Positions 45,625 through 54,570 of a stretch of 64,000 nucleotides of DNA are shown here, one piece after another. Made by a program: the position numbers and the translations under genes. Source of the stretch: ZC4RG25 sp023428365 (GTDB lineage: Bacteria; Pseudomonadota; Alphaproteobacteria; Rhizobiales; Hyphomicrobiaceae); the NCBI GenBank assembly GCA_050283925.1, contig JBNOAI010000004.1, forward strand, positions 62,001-126,000, given 5' to 3'. Below the pieces are notes generated by a model, which was given only the letters and a program-made list of their open reading frames with translations, did no database searches and was not told the origin of the DNA. Within the stretch, counting starts at the first letter, position 1, and every line of letters starts with the position of its first letter.

Positions 45625-46332
45625 CTACTTCTGTTCGGCGTCCAGTACACAACCGGACTTGAACAGCAGGCCAGCCGCCGCAGCGCCGATGAGAGGCGCA
45701 ACAATGAACAGCCAGAGTTGACCCAAGGCAGCCGGATTGGTCGCCGCACCGACCAGCGCTGGTCCGATCGAGCGCGCCGGATTGACGGATGTACCGGTGA
45801 TGTTGATGCCGACAAGATGGATCGCGACCAGCGTCAGGCCAATAGCCAGACCGGCGAACTGCGATGGCGCGCCCTTTTGCGTCACGCCAAGAATGCAAAC
45901 CAGGAACAGGAACGTTCCCACGATCTCGAACACCAGAGCCGACAACAGATTGTATTCGCCGAAGTTCCCTGCGCCCCAGCCATTCTGCCCGAGGCCACCT
46001 GACCATCCGGCAGCCTTGCCTGACAGAATGATGTAAAGCACGAGCGCTGCGGCGATGGCGCCGAGAACTTGCGCGATCACGTATTGAATGAACTCACCGG
46101 TTGTCATGCGGCCGGCCATGAGAACGCCGAAGCTGACGGCGGGATTGAGATGGCATCCCGAGATCATTCCGATGCCATAGGCCATGGCAACGATGGAAAG
46201 ACCGAAGGCAGCGGCGATGCCGAGGATATCGATGGACGTCGCACCGGTGCCCATTCCTGCGATCACGGCCGCGCCGCAACCGAAGAAGACCAGCGCAAAC
46301 GTACCGATGAATTCGGCGACTGATTTTTTCAT
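45625..46332 (-). CDS. aqpZ: Aquaporin Z
   Basis: The 235-residue inner-membrane water channel has six membrane spans and two pore loops with NPA boxes, HLNPAVSFG near residue 63 and SVNPARSIG near residue 186. A Gly/Trp-rich loop (WSGGLGQNGWGAG) is typical of rhizobial AqpZ. The ATG at 46332 follows AGGAAC. The 277 bp between it and the DEAD-box terminator hold no gene that I can support. Confidence 0.94.
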   Translation of the reverse strand: MKKSVAEFIGTFALVFFGCGAAVIAGMGTGATSIDILGIAAAFGLSIVAMAYGIGMISGCHLNPAVSFGVLMAGRMTTGEFIQYVIAQVLGAIAAALVLYIILSGKAAGWSGGLGQNGWGAGNFGEYNLLSALVFEIVGTFLFLVCILGVTQKGAPSQFAGLAIGLTLVAIHLVGINITGTSVNPARSIGPALVGAATNPAALGQLWLFIVAPLIGAAAAGLLFKSGCVLDAEQK

Positions 46333-46571
46333 GATGTTCCTGCTCAGGTGAGATGACCCGTAGGTCTGGATTGGACGCGCACGCATACGGTCGACGTCCG
46401 ACGAACCGCGACGACACGACGAGGCAACAAATCCAGAAAGCGACTTACAGGCTGTTTACGCGCGCTTTGGCTGAAATTGGCGAATCACGCGCAGGAAATA
46501 CTTTACGGCGAGAATTGTGTCAGTCCATCGCGCCAGGTAAGAGGTAGGACTGCAAGCGCCGTGGGCGCATG

Positions 46572-46596
46572 AAAATCTGGCGGCCGAGGCCGCCAG
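46572..46596 (-). terminator. Terminator of the DEAD-box helicase gene
   Basis: On the minus strand CTGGCGGC, loop CTCG and GCCGCCAG are followed by ATTTTC. It lies 14 bases after the helicase stop. Confidence 0.75.
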
Positions 46597-46609
46597 AAAT
46601 CCAACTAAC

Positions 46610-48238
46610 TTAGTCGACTGCGACCTTCACAGCGCGAACCGGCTTGCGCATGAATGCCGGTACCTTATCGGCAAAACCCACGCCGATCGGCTCGGCCCGC
46701 GATTCGCGATTCTGCTCGGGCCGACGTTCACGCGCCGGCCGATGCTCGCGCTCCTGCCTGACGGGTTTTTCGGCTGCCGTGCGTTCGGGACGCGGGGTCT
46801 CACGGCGGCGTTCCGGACGCGGACGGCGGACGTCGCGCTGCTTCTCGGCACCTGTGGGTGCCATTTCGACGTTAGGCTGAGGCGCATCCACAGGCATGGG
46901 CGCTGCTGCCTTCTCGCTGGCTGGCCGCTCGCGCTGACGCTCACGTTTCACCGGACGCTCGCCCGACGATCCAGACCTACCGCCACCGCTGGCGCGGCGG
47001 CGATCCGAGGATTCAGCACTTTTCGACCGCCCGCCGCGACGACGTTTGCGGCCGGAGTCGGCGAAATCCTGCTCGGTCGGCGGCTCGCCGATCCAGGTGG
47101 GAGCTTCGCCGGTCACGCGCTCGATTTCTTTGACCAGTTTCAGGTCGTCAGGTGTGACGAGCGTGCCGGAATAGCCTTCCCGTCCGGCGCGGCCCGTGCG
47201 GCCGATCCGATGGACGTAATCATCGCCGGCCCAGGGTACGTCGAAGTTGAAGACGTGACTGACTTCCGGAATGTCGAGACCGCGAGCCGCGACGTCGCTG
47301 GCTGCCAGGACCGTAATCTTGCCGGACCGGAACGCATCGAGCGTTTCCATGCGGCTCTTCTGATCCATGTCACCGTGCAGAGCACCGGCGTTGAAGCCGT
47401 GCTTGAGCAGCGATTTATGCAGGATCGCAACATCGCGCTTGCGATTGCAGAAGATAATGGCGTTGCGAACATCCTGGCCGCGCATGAGCTGCCGAAGCGA
47501 CTCGCGTTTGGCCCAGTCTTCGCTGTCACGGCAGAACTGGAAGCGTTGAGTAATCAGCTTCGCCGTCGTCGCGGGCTTGGCAACCTCGATCCGTGCCGGA
47601 TCTTTGAGGAAGCTGTCGACCAGCCGCTGAATTTCCTGCGGCATCGTCGCCGAGAAGAACAGCGTCTGCCGCCGGGGCGGGAGAAGTTTGCAGATCTTCT
47701 CGATATCGGGAATGAACCCCATGTCGAGCATGCGGTCGGCTTCGTCGATAACCAGGATCTCGACGCCCATCAGCATGATGCGGCCACGCTGAAAATGATC
47801 CAGCAGGCGGCCTGGCGTCGCGATAAGCACGTCCACGCCGCGATCAAGCTTTTTGACCTGATCGTCCATGGATACGCCGCCGATCAGCAGCGCGACATCC
47901 AGCTTGTGATGAATGCCGTATTTCTCGAAGCTTTGCGCGACTTGCGCTGCGAGCTCACGTGTTGGTGCGAGTATGAGAGAGCGCGGCATCCGCGCCCGAG
48001 CCCGGCCGGTTTCCAGCCGAGTGATCATGGGAAGAACGAACGATGCCGTCTTTCCCGTTCCTGTTTGCGCTATCCCCAGGACATCCTTGCCAGTTACAGC
48101 GACCGGGATCGCTTCGCACTGAATAGGTGTGGGATTAGAATAACCAGCCGCCTCCACGGCAGCCAGCACCTTGGCGCTGAGCCCAAGCTCAGCGAATGTC
48201 GGCGTTGACAATAAAGCCTCGTCTCGTCCTGCGTTCAC
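46610..48238 (-). CDS. DEAD-box RNA helicase (RhlE/CsdA-like)
   Basis: The roughly 542-residue ATP-dependent RNA helicase has all the core motifs: Q motif SNPTPIQ, motif I AQTGTGKT, Ia PTRELA, II VIDEADRMLD, III FFSATMP and VI HRIGRTGRAGREG. After about residue 390 comes a long Arg/Glu/Pro-rich disordered tail, typical of alphaproteobacterial RhlE-type helicases that act in ribosome assembly and RNA decay, often in the cold. The likely start is GTG 48238 (with GAGG) or GTG 48250; the frame extends to 48421 without matching residues. Confidence 0.92.
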   Translation of the reverse strand: MNAGRDEALLSTPTFAELGLSAKVLAAVEAAGYSNPTPIQCEAIPVAVTGKDVLGIAQTGTGKTASFVLPMITRLETGRARARMPRSLILAPTRELAAQVAQSFEKYGIHHKLDVALLIGGVSMDDQVKKLDRGVDVLIATPGRLLDHFQRGRIMLMGVEILVIDEADRMLDMGFIPDIEKICKLLPPRRQTLFFSATMPQEIQRLVDSFLKDPARIEVAKPATTAKLITQRFQFCRDSEDWAKRESLRQLMRGQDVRNAIIFCNRKRDVAILHKSLLKHGFNAGALHGDMDQKSRMETLDAFRSGKITVLAASDVAARGLDIPEVSHVFNFDVPWAGDDYVHRIGRTGRAGREGYSGTLVTPDDLKLVKEIERVTGEAPTWIGEPPTEQDFADSGRKRRRGGRSKSAESSDRRRASGGGRSGSSGERPVKRERQRERPASEKAAAPMPVDAPQPNVEMAPTGAEKQRDVRRPRPERRRETPRPERTAAEKPVRQEREHRPARERRPEQNRESRAEPIGVGFADKVPAFMRKPVRAVKVAVD

Positions 48239-48615
48239 ATATGGCCTCACGTTCCCGCCGAACGACGGACGTTGAAGCCGAGTTAGAGCGCAGGGGGATA
48301 GGGGTGCCAAATAACGGCAAAATAATGCGATTAGGCGAAAAAAGGGACTAATGAATGCAATCCCCTGCGCTCGCCACGCGAACCTGCTGACACACGTTAG
48401 CCAGAAATGCAAGCAAAACATTGCCTTGGAAGGGTGTGTTCAACAGCACATCACGCTGATGTGTGGCCTGCTTGCACAAAAGGCTTGTATTTTGGGCAGC
48501 AAGCACGGCTGTGCCCCAGGAAACAGTCGCTCAAAGGACAATCCACCACAGTTGTCGTGGTTGGTTAGCCAAACCAAGTCAGGCGCTGCGGCGTTGCTTG
48601 TCAGAGAGGTACGAA
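48239..48615. other. Divergent intergenic region, no gene seen
   Basis: These 377 bp separate the helicase from the DUF2147 gene. The only structure noticed is a perfect CACATCA/TGATGTG inverted repeat with a CGC loop at 48447-48463. Promoters for both genes should lie here, but none is obvious. Confidence 0.4.
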
Positions 48616-49275
48616 ATGAGAGTTTGCGGATATTCCCTGACGTCGGTTGCGTTTGCCGCACTGACAGCGCTCGCCATCCCGGCGAACGCACAATCAACTG
48701 ACCCAACTGGCGTATGGATAGATCATACGGGCCGCGGTGCCATTGAGATTACGCCCTGCGGCGATGCTTTGTGTGGACGCGTCGTCTGGACAAAGGATGC
48801 GTCGGGCAAGGAAGCCTGCGGCGTTCAGATTCTTGGTGAAGTGAAGTCCTCCGGTTCCGGTGTGTGGGATAAGGGGTGGATTTTTGATCCCGAGGAAAAT
48901 TCGAAGTACAGCGTCGAGTTGAAGCCGCTGGCCGGCGATAAGCTACGTGTCGTTGGTTATCTCGGCACGAAGCTGTTCAGCGAGACCATGACCTGGACGC
49001 GAGCTCCCGCCGATCTGCAGCGGTGTGATGCCACGGAGCAGACGGCCGCAACAGCGCCGGCAACGCCGCCAGCGGCCGCTCCGCAGTCAACCCAAACCAC
49101 TGTCCCCCAGAGCGATAGCAAGGCGGCCGAGGCTGTGCCACCAAAAGAGCCGCTGCCGCCTGTCGCCGCCGAGCCAGCTCCGCAGAAAAAGCCGAGCCGG
49201 CAGGCAAATGCGCGGCCGCAGAACTGCAAGGTGGATACGCCGTGGGTTACGGTCCAGTTTCCGTGCCCGGATTGA
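48616..49275 (+). CDS. DUF2147 family secreted protein
   Basis: The 219-residue protein has a signal peptide (cleavage after PANAQ, about residue 26). A DUF2147 beta-barrel-like domain follows: GVWIDHTGRGAIEITPCGD, CGRVVWTKDASG and LRVVGYLGTKLFSETMTWTR. Then come a Pro/Ala/Thr linker and a Cys-containing end (CKVDTPWVTVQFPCPD). Family function is unknown; members are periplasmic. GAGAGG precedes the ATG at 48616. Confidence 0.85.
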   Translation: MRVCGYSLTSVAFAALTALAIPANAQSTDPTGVWIDHTGRGAIEITPCGDALCGRVVWTKDASGKEACGVQILGEVKSSGSGVWDKGWIFDPEENSKYSVELKPLAGDKLRVVGYLGTKLFSETMTWTRAPADLQRCDATEQTAATAPATPPAAAPQSTQTTVPQSDSKAAEAVPPKEPLPPVAAEPAPQKKPSRQANARPQNCKVDTPWVTVQFPCPD

Positions 49276-49320
49276 TAATTTGAGACTAGGCCTCGCCCTC
49301 ATCAGGCGGCTCGGCTAACG

Positions 49321-49356
49321 TCCTCCCGACGTGCTGATTTGCGGACGTCGGGAGGA
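49321..49356 (+). promoter_or_regulatory. Hairpin sequestering the ribosome-binding site of the metallo-hydrolase gene
   Basis: TCCTCCCGACGT (49321-49332) and ACGTCGGGAGGA (49345-49356) are perfect 12-bp inverted copies with a 12-nt loop. The right arm contains the GGGAGGA ribosome site of the gene starting at 49361, so folding would block translation. There is no T-tract, which argues against a terminator. Confidence 0.65.
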
Positions 49357-49360
49357 AAAA

Positions 49361-50236
49361 ATGATCACACAATTCACGGTCGGGAGTTCGACCGTCCATC
49401 GCGTCGTCGAGTTCGAAGAGGCAATCTTCGATCCGTTCTTTTTCTTTCCCAGCCTGACGCCCGAATTGCTCGACCAGAATAAGAGCTGGCTGGAGCCCAG
49501 GTATATCGATCCGGTAACTGGCAAACTCGTGCTCTGTATCCAGAGCTACGTCGTCCGGACGCCGCATCACAACATTCTCGTCGACAGCTGCGTCGGCAAT
49601 CATAAGCATCGCCCGCATCGGCCCTTCTGGCACCAGATGACCAGCGATCGGTACGAGAAGAACCTCGCTGCCACCGGTCTCGGAGTCGACGACATCGACT
49701 ATGTGATGTGTACGCACTTGCACGTCGATCATGTCGGCTGGAACACTCGCCTTGAAAACGGGCGGTGGGTGCCGACCTTCCCAAAGGCGCGCTATCTGTT
49801 CGCGGATCGCGAGCTGGATTACTGGACCGAGCGTAGCGCCGCTGACACCGACGCCTGTCCGTGGATCGCCGATTCCGTGCTTCCGATTGTGGCGGCCGGT
49901 CGTCATGACGTGGTGAAAAGCGATCACGTTCTGAATGACATCGTGCGTCTCATTCCGACGCCGGGGCATTCGATCGATCACTTTTCAGTGCATGTCGGCA
50001 AGGAAGGAGCAGACGCTTTCATCACCGGAGATATGGTGCATTCGCCTCTGCAGATGCGCTATCCCGATTTGTCGATGCGGCTCGACTACGATCAGGAACA
50101 GTCTGGACGCACGCGGCGCGCAATATTCGAACGCTTCGCCGATCAGCCGACGTTGTTCTGCACCGCGCATTTCCCGCAGCCGTCTGTAGGCCGGCTGGTC
50201 CGGGCGGATGGCGCTTACGCTTTCATTTCCGTTTGA
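49361..50236 (+). CDS. Metallo-beta-lactamase-fold hydrolase
   Basis: The 291-residue enzyme has the zinc motif THLHVDHVG near residue 124, the His in PTPGHSIDHF, the bridging Asp in FITGDMVHS and the last His in CTAHFPQP. The fold includes lactonases, glyoxalase II and others; the lactonase-like group with an N-terminal arm (FDPFFFFPSL) fits best. Substrate is unknown. It is followed after 11 bp by an aldo/keto reductase gene, suggesting a sugar or vitamin lactone pathway. Translation may be gated by the upstream hairpin. Confidence 0.88.
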   Translation: MITQFTVGSSTVHRVVEFEEAIFDPFFFFPSLTPELLDQNKSWLEPRYIDPVTGKLVLCIQSYVVRTPHHNILVDSCVGNHKHRPHRPFWHQMTSDRYEKNLAATGLGVDDIDYVMCTHLHVDHVGWNTRLENGRWVPTFPKARYLFADRELDYWTERSAADTDACPWIADSVLPIVAAGRHDVVKSDHVLNDIVRLIPTPGHSIDHFSVHVGKEGADAFITGDMVHSPLQMRYPDLSMRLDYDQEQSGRTRRAIFERFADQPTLFCTAHFPQPSVGRLVRADGAYAFISV

Positions 50237-50247
50237 GGGGGCCGCTT

Positions 50248-51288
50248 ATGGACGCGTTCGCACGACGGCGGATTGGAAATACCTCGCTTGAGGTGACGGC
50301 ATTGGGTTTTGGCGGTGCAAGCCTGGGCGACGCTTATGAAGTCATCCCAGAGGCCCAGGCGGAAGGCGCGCTGGAAGCGGCGTTCGCGGGAGGGATCGGC
50401 TATTTCGATACGTCGCCGTGGTATGGCAACGGCAAGAGCGAGATGCGGTTCGGTCGCGTACTGAGAACCAAGCCGCGCTCGTCATTCGTTCTGTCGACGA
50501 AAGTCGGGCGTGTTTATTTTCGACCCAGTGAGCCGGACACATATCATCACAGCCGTTGGATTGGCGGCCTGCCATTTGACCGCCGTTTTGACTACACGCG
50601 GGATGGTATTCTGAAATCCTATGAACAGAGCCTGCTGCGCCTCGGCATCAACCGGGTGGACGCACTGCTGATCCATGATCTGGATTTGCGCCATCAACTT
50701 ACGGATGAAGGGATTGCTGCCCGTTTCACAGAGCTGGAAAACGGAAAGGGGTGGCAAGCGCTTGCCGACCTCAAGGCGACCGGAGAAATCCAGGCCATCG
50801 GTGCGGGCATCAATCACGTGGGCATGATTCCGCGCTTCCTTGAGCGGTACGATATCGACTTCTTCCTGCTGGCCATGCCCTACACACTGATGGAGCAGGA
50901 GGCATTGGACAACGAGTTGCCCCTGTGCGTCGAACGCGGTGCATCTGTCGTCATCGGCGCGCCGTTTGCATCCGGCATTCTGGCGCGCGGGCCGCGTCCG
51001 GGAGCGCTCTACGGTTATAAGCCGGCAGAGCCAGACATCATTGCGAAAGCTGAGCAGATCGCCGCCGTTTGCGCTCGGCACAATGTTCCGCTCGCTGCGG
51101 CGGCGCTGCAGTTTCCGCTCGCGCATCCAGCGGTCGCTTCGATTGTTCCCGGGCCGGTATCGAGTGAGGAGGTGAGGCTCAACTTCGCCGCGATGCGTTA
51201 TCCAATACCGGATGCGTTGTGGGATGATCTCAAAGCGGAGAAGCTTCTGCGCGCCGATGCCCCTGTCCCGAGAATGAGCGTGACATAA
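50248..51288 (+). CDS. Aldo/keto reductase (aldose/pyridoxal dehydrogenase-like)
   Basis: The 346-residue NAD(P)-linked enzyme has a catalytic tetrad visible as Asp and Tyr in YFDTSPWYGNG, Lys in LSTKVGRVY and His in LLIHDLDLR. It resembles the L-fucose/D-arabinose/pyridoxal 4-dehydrogenase (AKR15-like) group, which yields lactones. A lactone product would suit the adjacent metallo-hydrolase, so the pair may oxidise and then open a ring. That pathway is inferred. GAGGGGG stands upstream of the ATG at 50248. Confidence 0.88.
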   Translation: MDAFARRRIGNTSLEVTALGFGGASLGDAYEVIPEAQAEGALEAAFAGGIGYFDTSPWYGNGKSEMRFGRVLRTKPRSSFVLSTKVGRVYFRPSEPDTYHHSRWIGGLPFDRRFDYTRDGILKSYEQSLLRLGINRVDALLIHDLDLRHQLTDEGIAARFTELENGKGWQALADLKATGEIQAIGAGINHVGMIPRFLERYDIDFFLLAMPYTLMEQEALDNELPLCVERGASVVIGAPFASGILARGPRPGALYGYKPAEPDIIAKAEQIAAVCARHNVPLAAAALQFPLAHPAVASIVPGPVSSEEVRLNFAAMRYPIPDALWDDLKAEKLLRADAPVPRMSVT

Positions 51289-51352
51289 ACAACGATCAAT
51301 TCGGGATCGCGACGGCTCAAAGCGAGCCGCCGCAGGCCGGCGTGACTCCGAT

Positions 51353-51377
51353 GGAACGCCAGGGCGACAACGCTGTT
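51353..51377 (+). promoter_or_regulatory. Candidate sigma-EcfG-like promoter
   Basis: GGAAC, 16 bases and TGTT (then TT) resemble the alphaproteobacterial general-stress promoter GGAAC-N16/17-CGTT, one base off. It lies 38 bases before the GTG of the following small exported protein. Confidence 0.35.
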
Positions 51378-51414
51378 TTATCATCTCATGGGCAACCGTG
51401 GATGGAGTTCGAGC

Positions 51415-51933
51415 GTGATCGCCCGCTTTCACCAACGCCGGTTTTCTTCATCTGGACAGTTCACGTCGCTTTTCACAGTAGTGATCGCTTGCTTGCTCTG
51501 CAGCGCCCAAGTTGGGCAAGCGATTGCTCAGACACGCTGGCAGGGCAATCTTTCGCATCCCGCACGGGAATATTCGCAGTCGGCAGAGAAATCGGTGAAA
51601 GGCCAATTGTTCCTGACCCAAGGGCTTGTTTGCGATAATCCTTCGCAAGTCGATGCCGTGGTCACATTGTCGAACAGCGGCGATGCTCTCGAGGGCGCGC
51701 TCGAGCAGATCAACGCCGGAGCAGAGGTTCCCCGCTGTGTCGTTGGCAGGGTTCTGATCGCGCGATATGTCGAAAAAGCGCGATCATTCACCGTGGCAAA
51801 TCGAGAATTCAACGTTCACCGCGTTTTGATCGTTGCGATCGGCATGAAAAAGGAAAACAGCGTCGTGCCGATGTCACTCGAACGGCCACTGGAGCAGTTC
51901 GTCGTCACGACCGATTCCTCGCAACCGATTTGA
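51415..51933 (+). CDS. Hypothetical exported protein, 172 aa
   Basis: The product has an N-terminal hydrophobic segment (LFTVVIACLLCSAQVG) followed by AIAQ, consistent with a signal peptide. The mature part of about 130 residues has two Cys (in LVCDNP and VPRCVVG) that could form a disulfide. I do not recognise a family. A GTG at 51415 with GGAG seven bases upstream is better placed than the ATG at 51388. A stress-type promoter pattern lies upstream. Confidence 0.6.
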   Translation: MIARFHQRRFSSSGQFTSLFTVVIACLLCSAQVGQAIAQTRWQGNLSHPAREYSQSAEKSVKGQLFLTQGLVCDNPSQVDAVVTLSNSGDALEGALEQINAGAEVPRCVVGRVLIARYVEKARSFTVANREFNVHRVLIVAIGMKKENSVVPMSLERPLEQFVVTTDSSQPI

Positions 51934-51969
51934 CGAACCGGTTTTCGGCTGGTGCGGTCGTCGGTGAAA

Positions 51970-52542
51970 TCATGCCGGCACATACGGCTTCAGCACGTTA
52001 GCCCATTCCTCGACCGTCTGACCGCTGCTCATGTTCGGCTCGATCAAACCATTGATCATGAACGTGGGCGAGAAATGAATGCCGTTCTGACGGCTGTACT
52101 TCGTATGCCAGCGCAACGCTTGATCGACGCTTTTCAGTTTGAAAGCATCGGATAAATCGACACCGATCAGGTTTGAAATATCGCGCACGATGTCGGTAGG
52201 CGTACGATGCATATTCGGACCCGAAGAGTGGTTCTCGAACTCAAAGTCCTCGCGCTTCTTGAAAATCTCGGCGATTGCTTTCAATGCGGCTTGCGTACCG
52301 CCTTCCGTTGCGCTTGCAGCGAGAATGCTGCGCGTCACGATTCCGGAAAACAAATGCCAGGGCTGCGAGACAAAACGAATTTTGATCGTGAGCTTGTCTT
52401 CTCCGACGGTCGATAGCAGTTGCGGCAGTTTCTCGAATGCGCGTTTTGAAAACGGGCAAGTTGGCTCGAGGAAGACTTCGAGTTCTAAGTTTCCCTTCCC
52501 CAACTCGATCGGTGCAACAGGCTTCACATCGTGGGCTGACAT
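51970..52542 (-). CDS. DsbA-like thioredoxin-fold protein with monothiol CPFS site
   Basis: The 190-residue protein has a DsbA fold: active-site segment FLEPTCPFSKRAFEKLP near residue 24, a helical insert, and the cis-Pro region HFSPTFMINGLI near residue 155. The usual CxxC is CPFS, so only one catalytic thiol is present. No signal peptide is seen, so it should be cytoplasmic and act as an isomerase-like or glutathione-dependent protein rather than a periplasmic oxidase. It is convergent with the exported-protein gene. Confidence 0.8.
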   Translation of the reverse strand: MSAHDVKPVAPIELGKGNLELEVFLEPTCPFSKRAFEKLPQLLSTVGEDKLTIKIRFVSQPWHLFSGIVTRSILAASATEGGTQAALKAIAEIFKKREDFEFENHSSGPNMHRTPTDIVRDISNLIGVDLSDAFKLKSVDQALRWHTKYSRQNGIHFSPTFMINGLIEPNMSSGQTVEEWANVLKPYVPA

Positions 52543-52634
52543 GTCTCGTGTTCCGCTTGCGGATATTTCAGGACGAACAGCGCTAGATTAAGCGCGGGAT
52601 GCCGAGGGGGCAACTCGGCCGCAGTCGTTAGTCC

Positions 52635-52659
52635 GGAACCTGCGTGTCGAATGCTTGTT
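52635..52659 (+). promoter_or_regulatory. Candidate sigma-EcfG-like promoter of the DUF1236 gene
   Basis: GGAAC, 16 bases, TGTT lie 37 bases before the ATG at 52696. The match to GGAAC-N16/17-CGTT lacks one base. Confidence 0.4.
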
Positions 52660-52695
52660 TCCTCTACAACAGAGAAGTAGCCGAAGGAGCTTACC

Positions 52696-53388
52696 ATGCG
52701 GCTCAAAACATTGACGCAGGTCGCCGCGGCGGCGCTGCTGGCGAGTGCGAGTTCGGCCGCCTACGCCCAGATGGGCGGGCAACAGCAGCAGCCCAGTGGC
52801 GGCGGATCACCACAGCCCGGAATGCAGATGCCCAAGGGTGAGCCCGGTGGCAGTGCGCGCCAGCCGGGTGCGGGCGGTGGAGCAAAGACGGATTCCGAAC
52901 GCGGACAACGCAACCTCACCCCGGAGCGTGGCGCATCGGAGCAAAAATCGCGAAATCGCCAGCAAGAACGTGTCGGTGAACAACAAGGTCAGAAGAAAGA
53001 GCAGCGTGCTGGCGAACGCCAGGACGGAATGAAGAAGGAGCAACGGGCAGGCGAGCAACGCGGCAAGGAGCGTCAGCAGCAGGCCAGGGAGCGGCCCGGC
53101 GGCGAAGCAGGGAAGGGTGCGGGCGGTGGCGTTGGTGCGCGGCCCGACATAAGCAGTCAGCAGCGGACCACAATTCGTCAGCGGTTGAGCAGTGGCCCGC
53201 GGGTCAACGAGGTTAACTTTGCTGTCGCCGTGGGTACGCGGATTCCAAGGAGCGTCTCGCTGCGCGTCCTTCCAGCGTCGGTGATCGAAATCGTCCCGCA
53301 ATATCGCGGCTATCGCTATGTTCTGGTGGGAAACCGTATTCTGATCGTTGATCCGGAAACATTCGAGATTGTTTACGTGATCAGCTAG
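52696..53388 (+). CDS. DUF1236 domain secreted protein
   Basis: The 230-residue protein has a signal peptide (to AYAQ, residue 25), a long low-complexity Gly/Gln/Glu/Arg region with two KKEQRAGE repeats, and a C-terminal DUF1236 domain (TRIPRSVSLRVLPASVIEIV, YRGYRYVLVGNRILIVDPET). DUF1236 proteins are common in Bradyrhizobiaceae and probably periplasmic; function is unknown. GGAG lies upstream of the ATG. A strong terminator follows. Confidence 0.85.
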   Translation: MRLKTLTQVAAAALLASASSAAYAQMGGQQQQPSGGGSPQPGMQMPKGEPGGSARQPGAGGGAKTDSERGQRNLTPERGASEQKSRNRQQERVGEQQGQKKEQRAGERQDGMKKEQRAGEQRGKERQQQARERPGGEAGKGAGGGVGARPDISSQQRTTIRQRLSSGPRVNEVNFAVAVGTRIPRSVSLRVLPASVIEIVPQYRGYRYVLVGNRILIVDPETFEIVYVIS

Positions 53389-53414
53389 CAACCTCATTCA
53401 CGAAACAACGTTCG

Positions 53415-53450
53415 TTCCCGGCCTTGGAGTTCCGAGGCCGGGAATTTCTT
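53415..53450 (+). terminator. Rho-independent terminator
   Basis: TTCCCGGCCT and AGGCCGGGAA form a perfect 10-bp stem with a 10-nt loop, followed by TTTCTT, just after the DUF1236 stop. Confidence 0.88.
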
Positions 53451-53508
53451 TGTAGATTTGGATTCCGGTTCGTTTGACCGCATCAGGGTGTACGGAGAGG
53501 GCATTGTC

Positions 53509-54570
53509 ATGGATCGCGAGAACCTTGAACGGCTACGCGCCAAGTACGGAACGGCAGGGGCCGGGGATGTGCATGATCCCGAGTTCAAGAAGGTCGTGGA
53601 CATTCTGTTTTCCGGTGCAGAACGGCGTGCAAAGCCGTATGAGGGCGTTTCGACATTCCTGGACGCGCCATTGCTCACGGATGCCGTAACGCGTGACGAT
53701 TTCAGCGGTCTGGATGTGGCGCTTGTCGGAGTGCCGATGGACCTCGGCGTCACCAATCGCCCAGGCGCCCGGCTTGGTCCGCGCGCCGTTCGCCAGATCG
53801 AACGGGTGGGTCCTTATCACGAAACCCACAAGATCGTGCCCGCCAGTCTCGTGAAACTGGCCGACATCGGTGACGTACCGTTTCGAAGCCGCTACAGCCT
53901 TGCGGACAGTCACGAGGATATTGAGACGTTCTATACCCGCCTTCATGCAGCCGGTGTGATCCCGGTGTCCGTCGGCGGGGATCACTCGATGACGCTGCCG
54001 ATCCTCAGGGCTTTGGGCCGCGACCGACCGATCGGGTTGCTCCATATCGATGCGCATTGCGATACGGGTGGGCCATTCGAGGGCTCGAAATTTCATCACG
54101 GCGGACCGTTTCGTGAGGCCGTGCTCGCGGGGGTTCTCGATCCACAGCGTACGATTCAGATCGGCATTCGCGGCAATGCCGAATATCTATGGGAGTTTTC
54201 GCGCGATAGCGGCATGACGGTCATCCATGCGGATGAATTCATGCGCCTCGGTATCGATGCGACGATTGCCCGGATGCGTGAGGTGCTGGGGGCCGGGCCG
54301 ACCTACATCACGTTCGATATCGATGCGCTCGATCCGGGCATCGCACCGGGGACCGGTACTCCGGAAGTTGGCGGCCTGCTGTCGCGCGAGGCGATGGCTT
54401 TGATCCGGGGCGCGGCCGGTCTGGATATCATCGGCGGCGACGTGGTGGAGGTGGCGCCTCAGTATGACGCCACGACCGCGACGGCCCAGGCAGGCGCGCA
54501 GATGCTGTTCGAGATCGTTTCGGTGATCGCGATGGCTTGCGCGCGCCGCCGTGAGATGACGACCGCCTGA
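53509..54570 (+). CDS. Ureohydrolase, agmatinase/guanidinobutyrase-like
   Basis: The 353-residue enzyme hydrolyses a guanidino compound (agmatine, guanidinobutyrate or similar) to an amine and urea. The di-manganese site is visible in VGGDHSMT, LLHIDAHCDTGG and ITFDIDALDPGIAPGTG. It is longer at the N-terminus than E. coli SpeB (about 306). The ATG at 53509 has GAGAGG upstream; an ATG-like start at 53458 would overlap the preceding terminator region. It abuts the convergent aroQ-like gene with no gap. Confidence 0.9.
   Translation: MDRENLERLRAKYGTAGAGDVHDPEFKKVVDILFSGAERRAKPYEGVSTFLDAPLLTDAVTRDDFSGLDVALVGVPMDLGVTNRPGARLGPRAVRQIERVGPYHETHKIVPASLVKLADIGDVPFRSRYSLADSHEDIETFYTRLHAAGVIPVSVGGDHSMTLPILRALGRDRPIGLLHIDAHCDTGGPFEGSKFHHGGPFREAVLAGVLDPQRTIQIGIRGNAEYLWEFSRDSGMTVIHADEFMRLGIDATIARMREVLGAGPTYITFDIDALDPGIAPGTGTPEVGGLLSREAMALIRGAAGLDIIGGDVVEVAPQYDATTATAQAGAQMLFEIVSVIAMACARRREMTTA

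Noticed and set aside
46742..48208. 488-residue plus-strand frame
   Set aside because: Antisense to the DEAD-box helicase, which has all its motifs.
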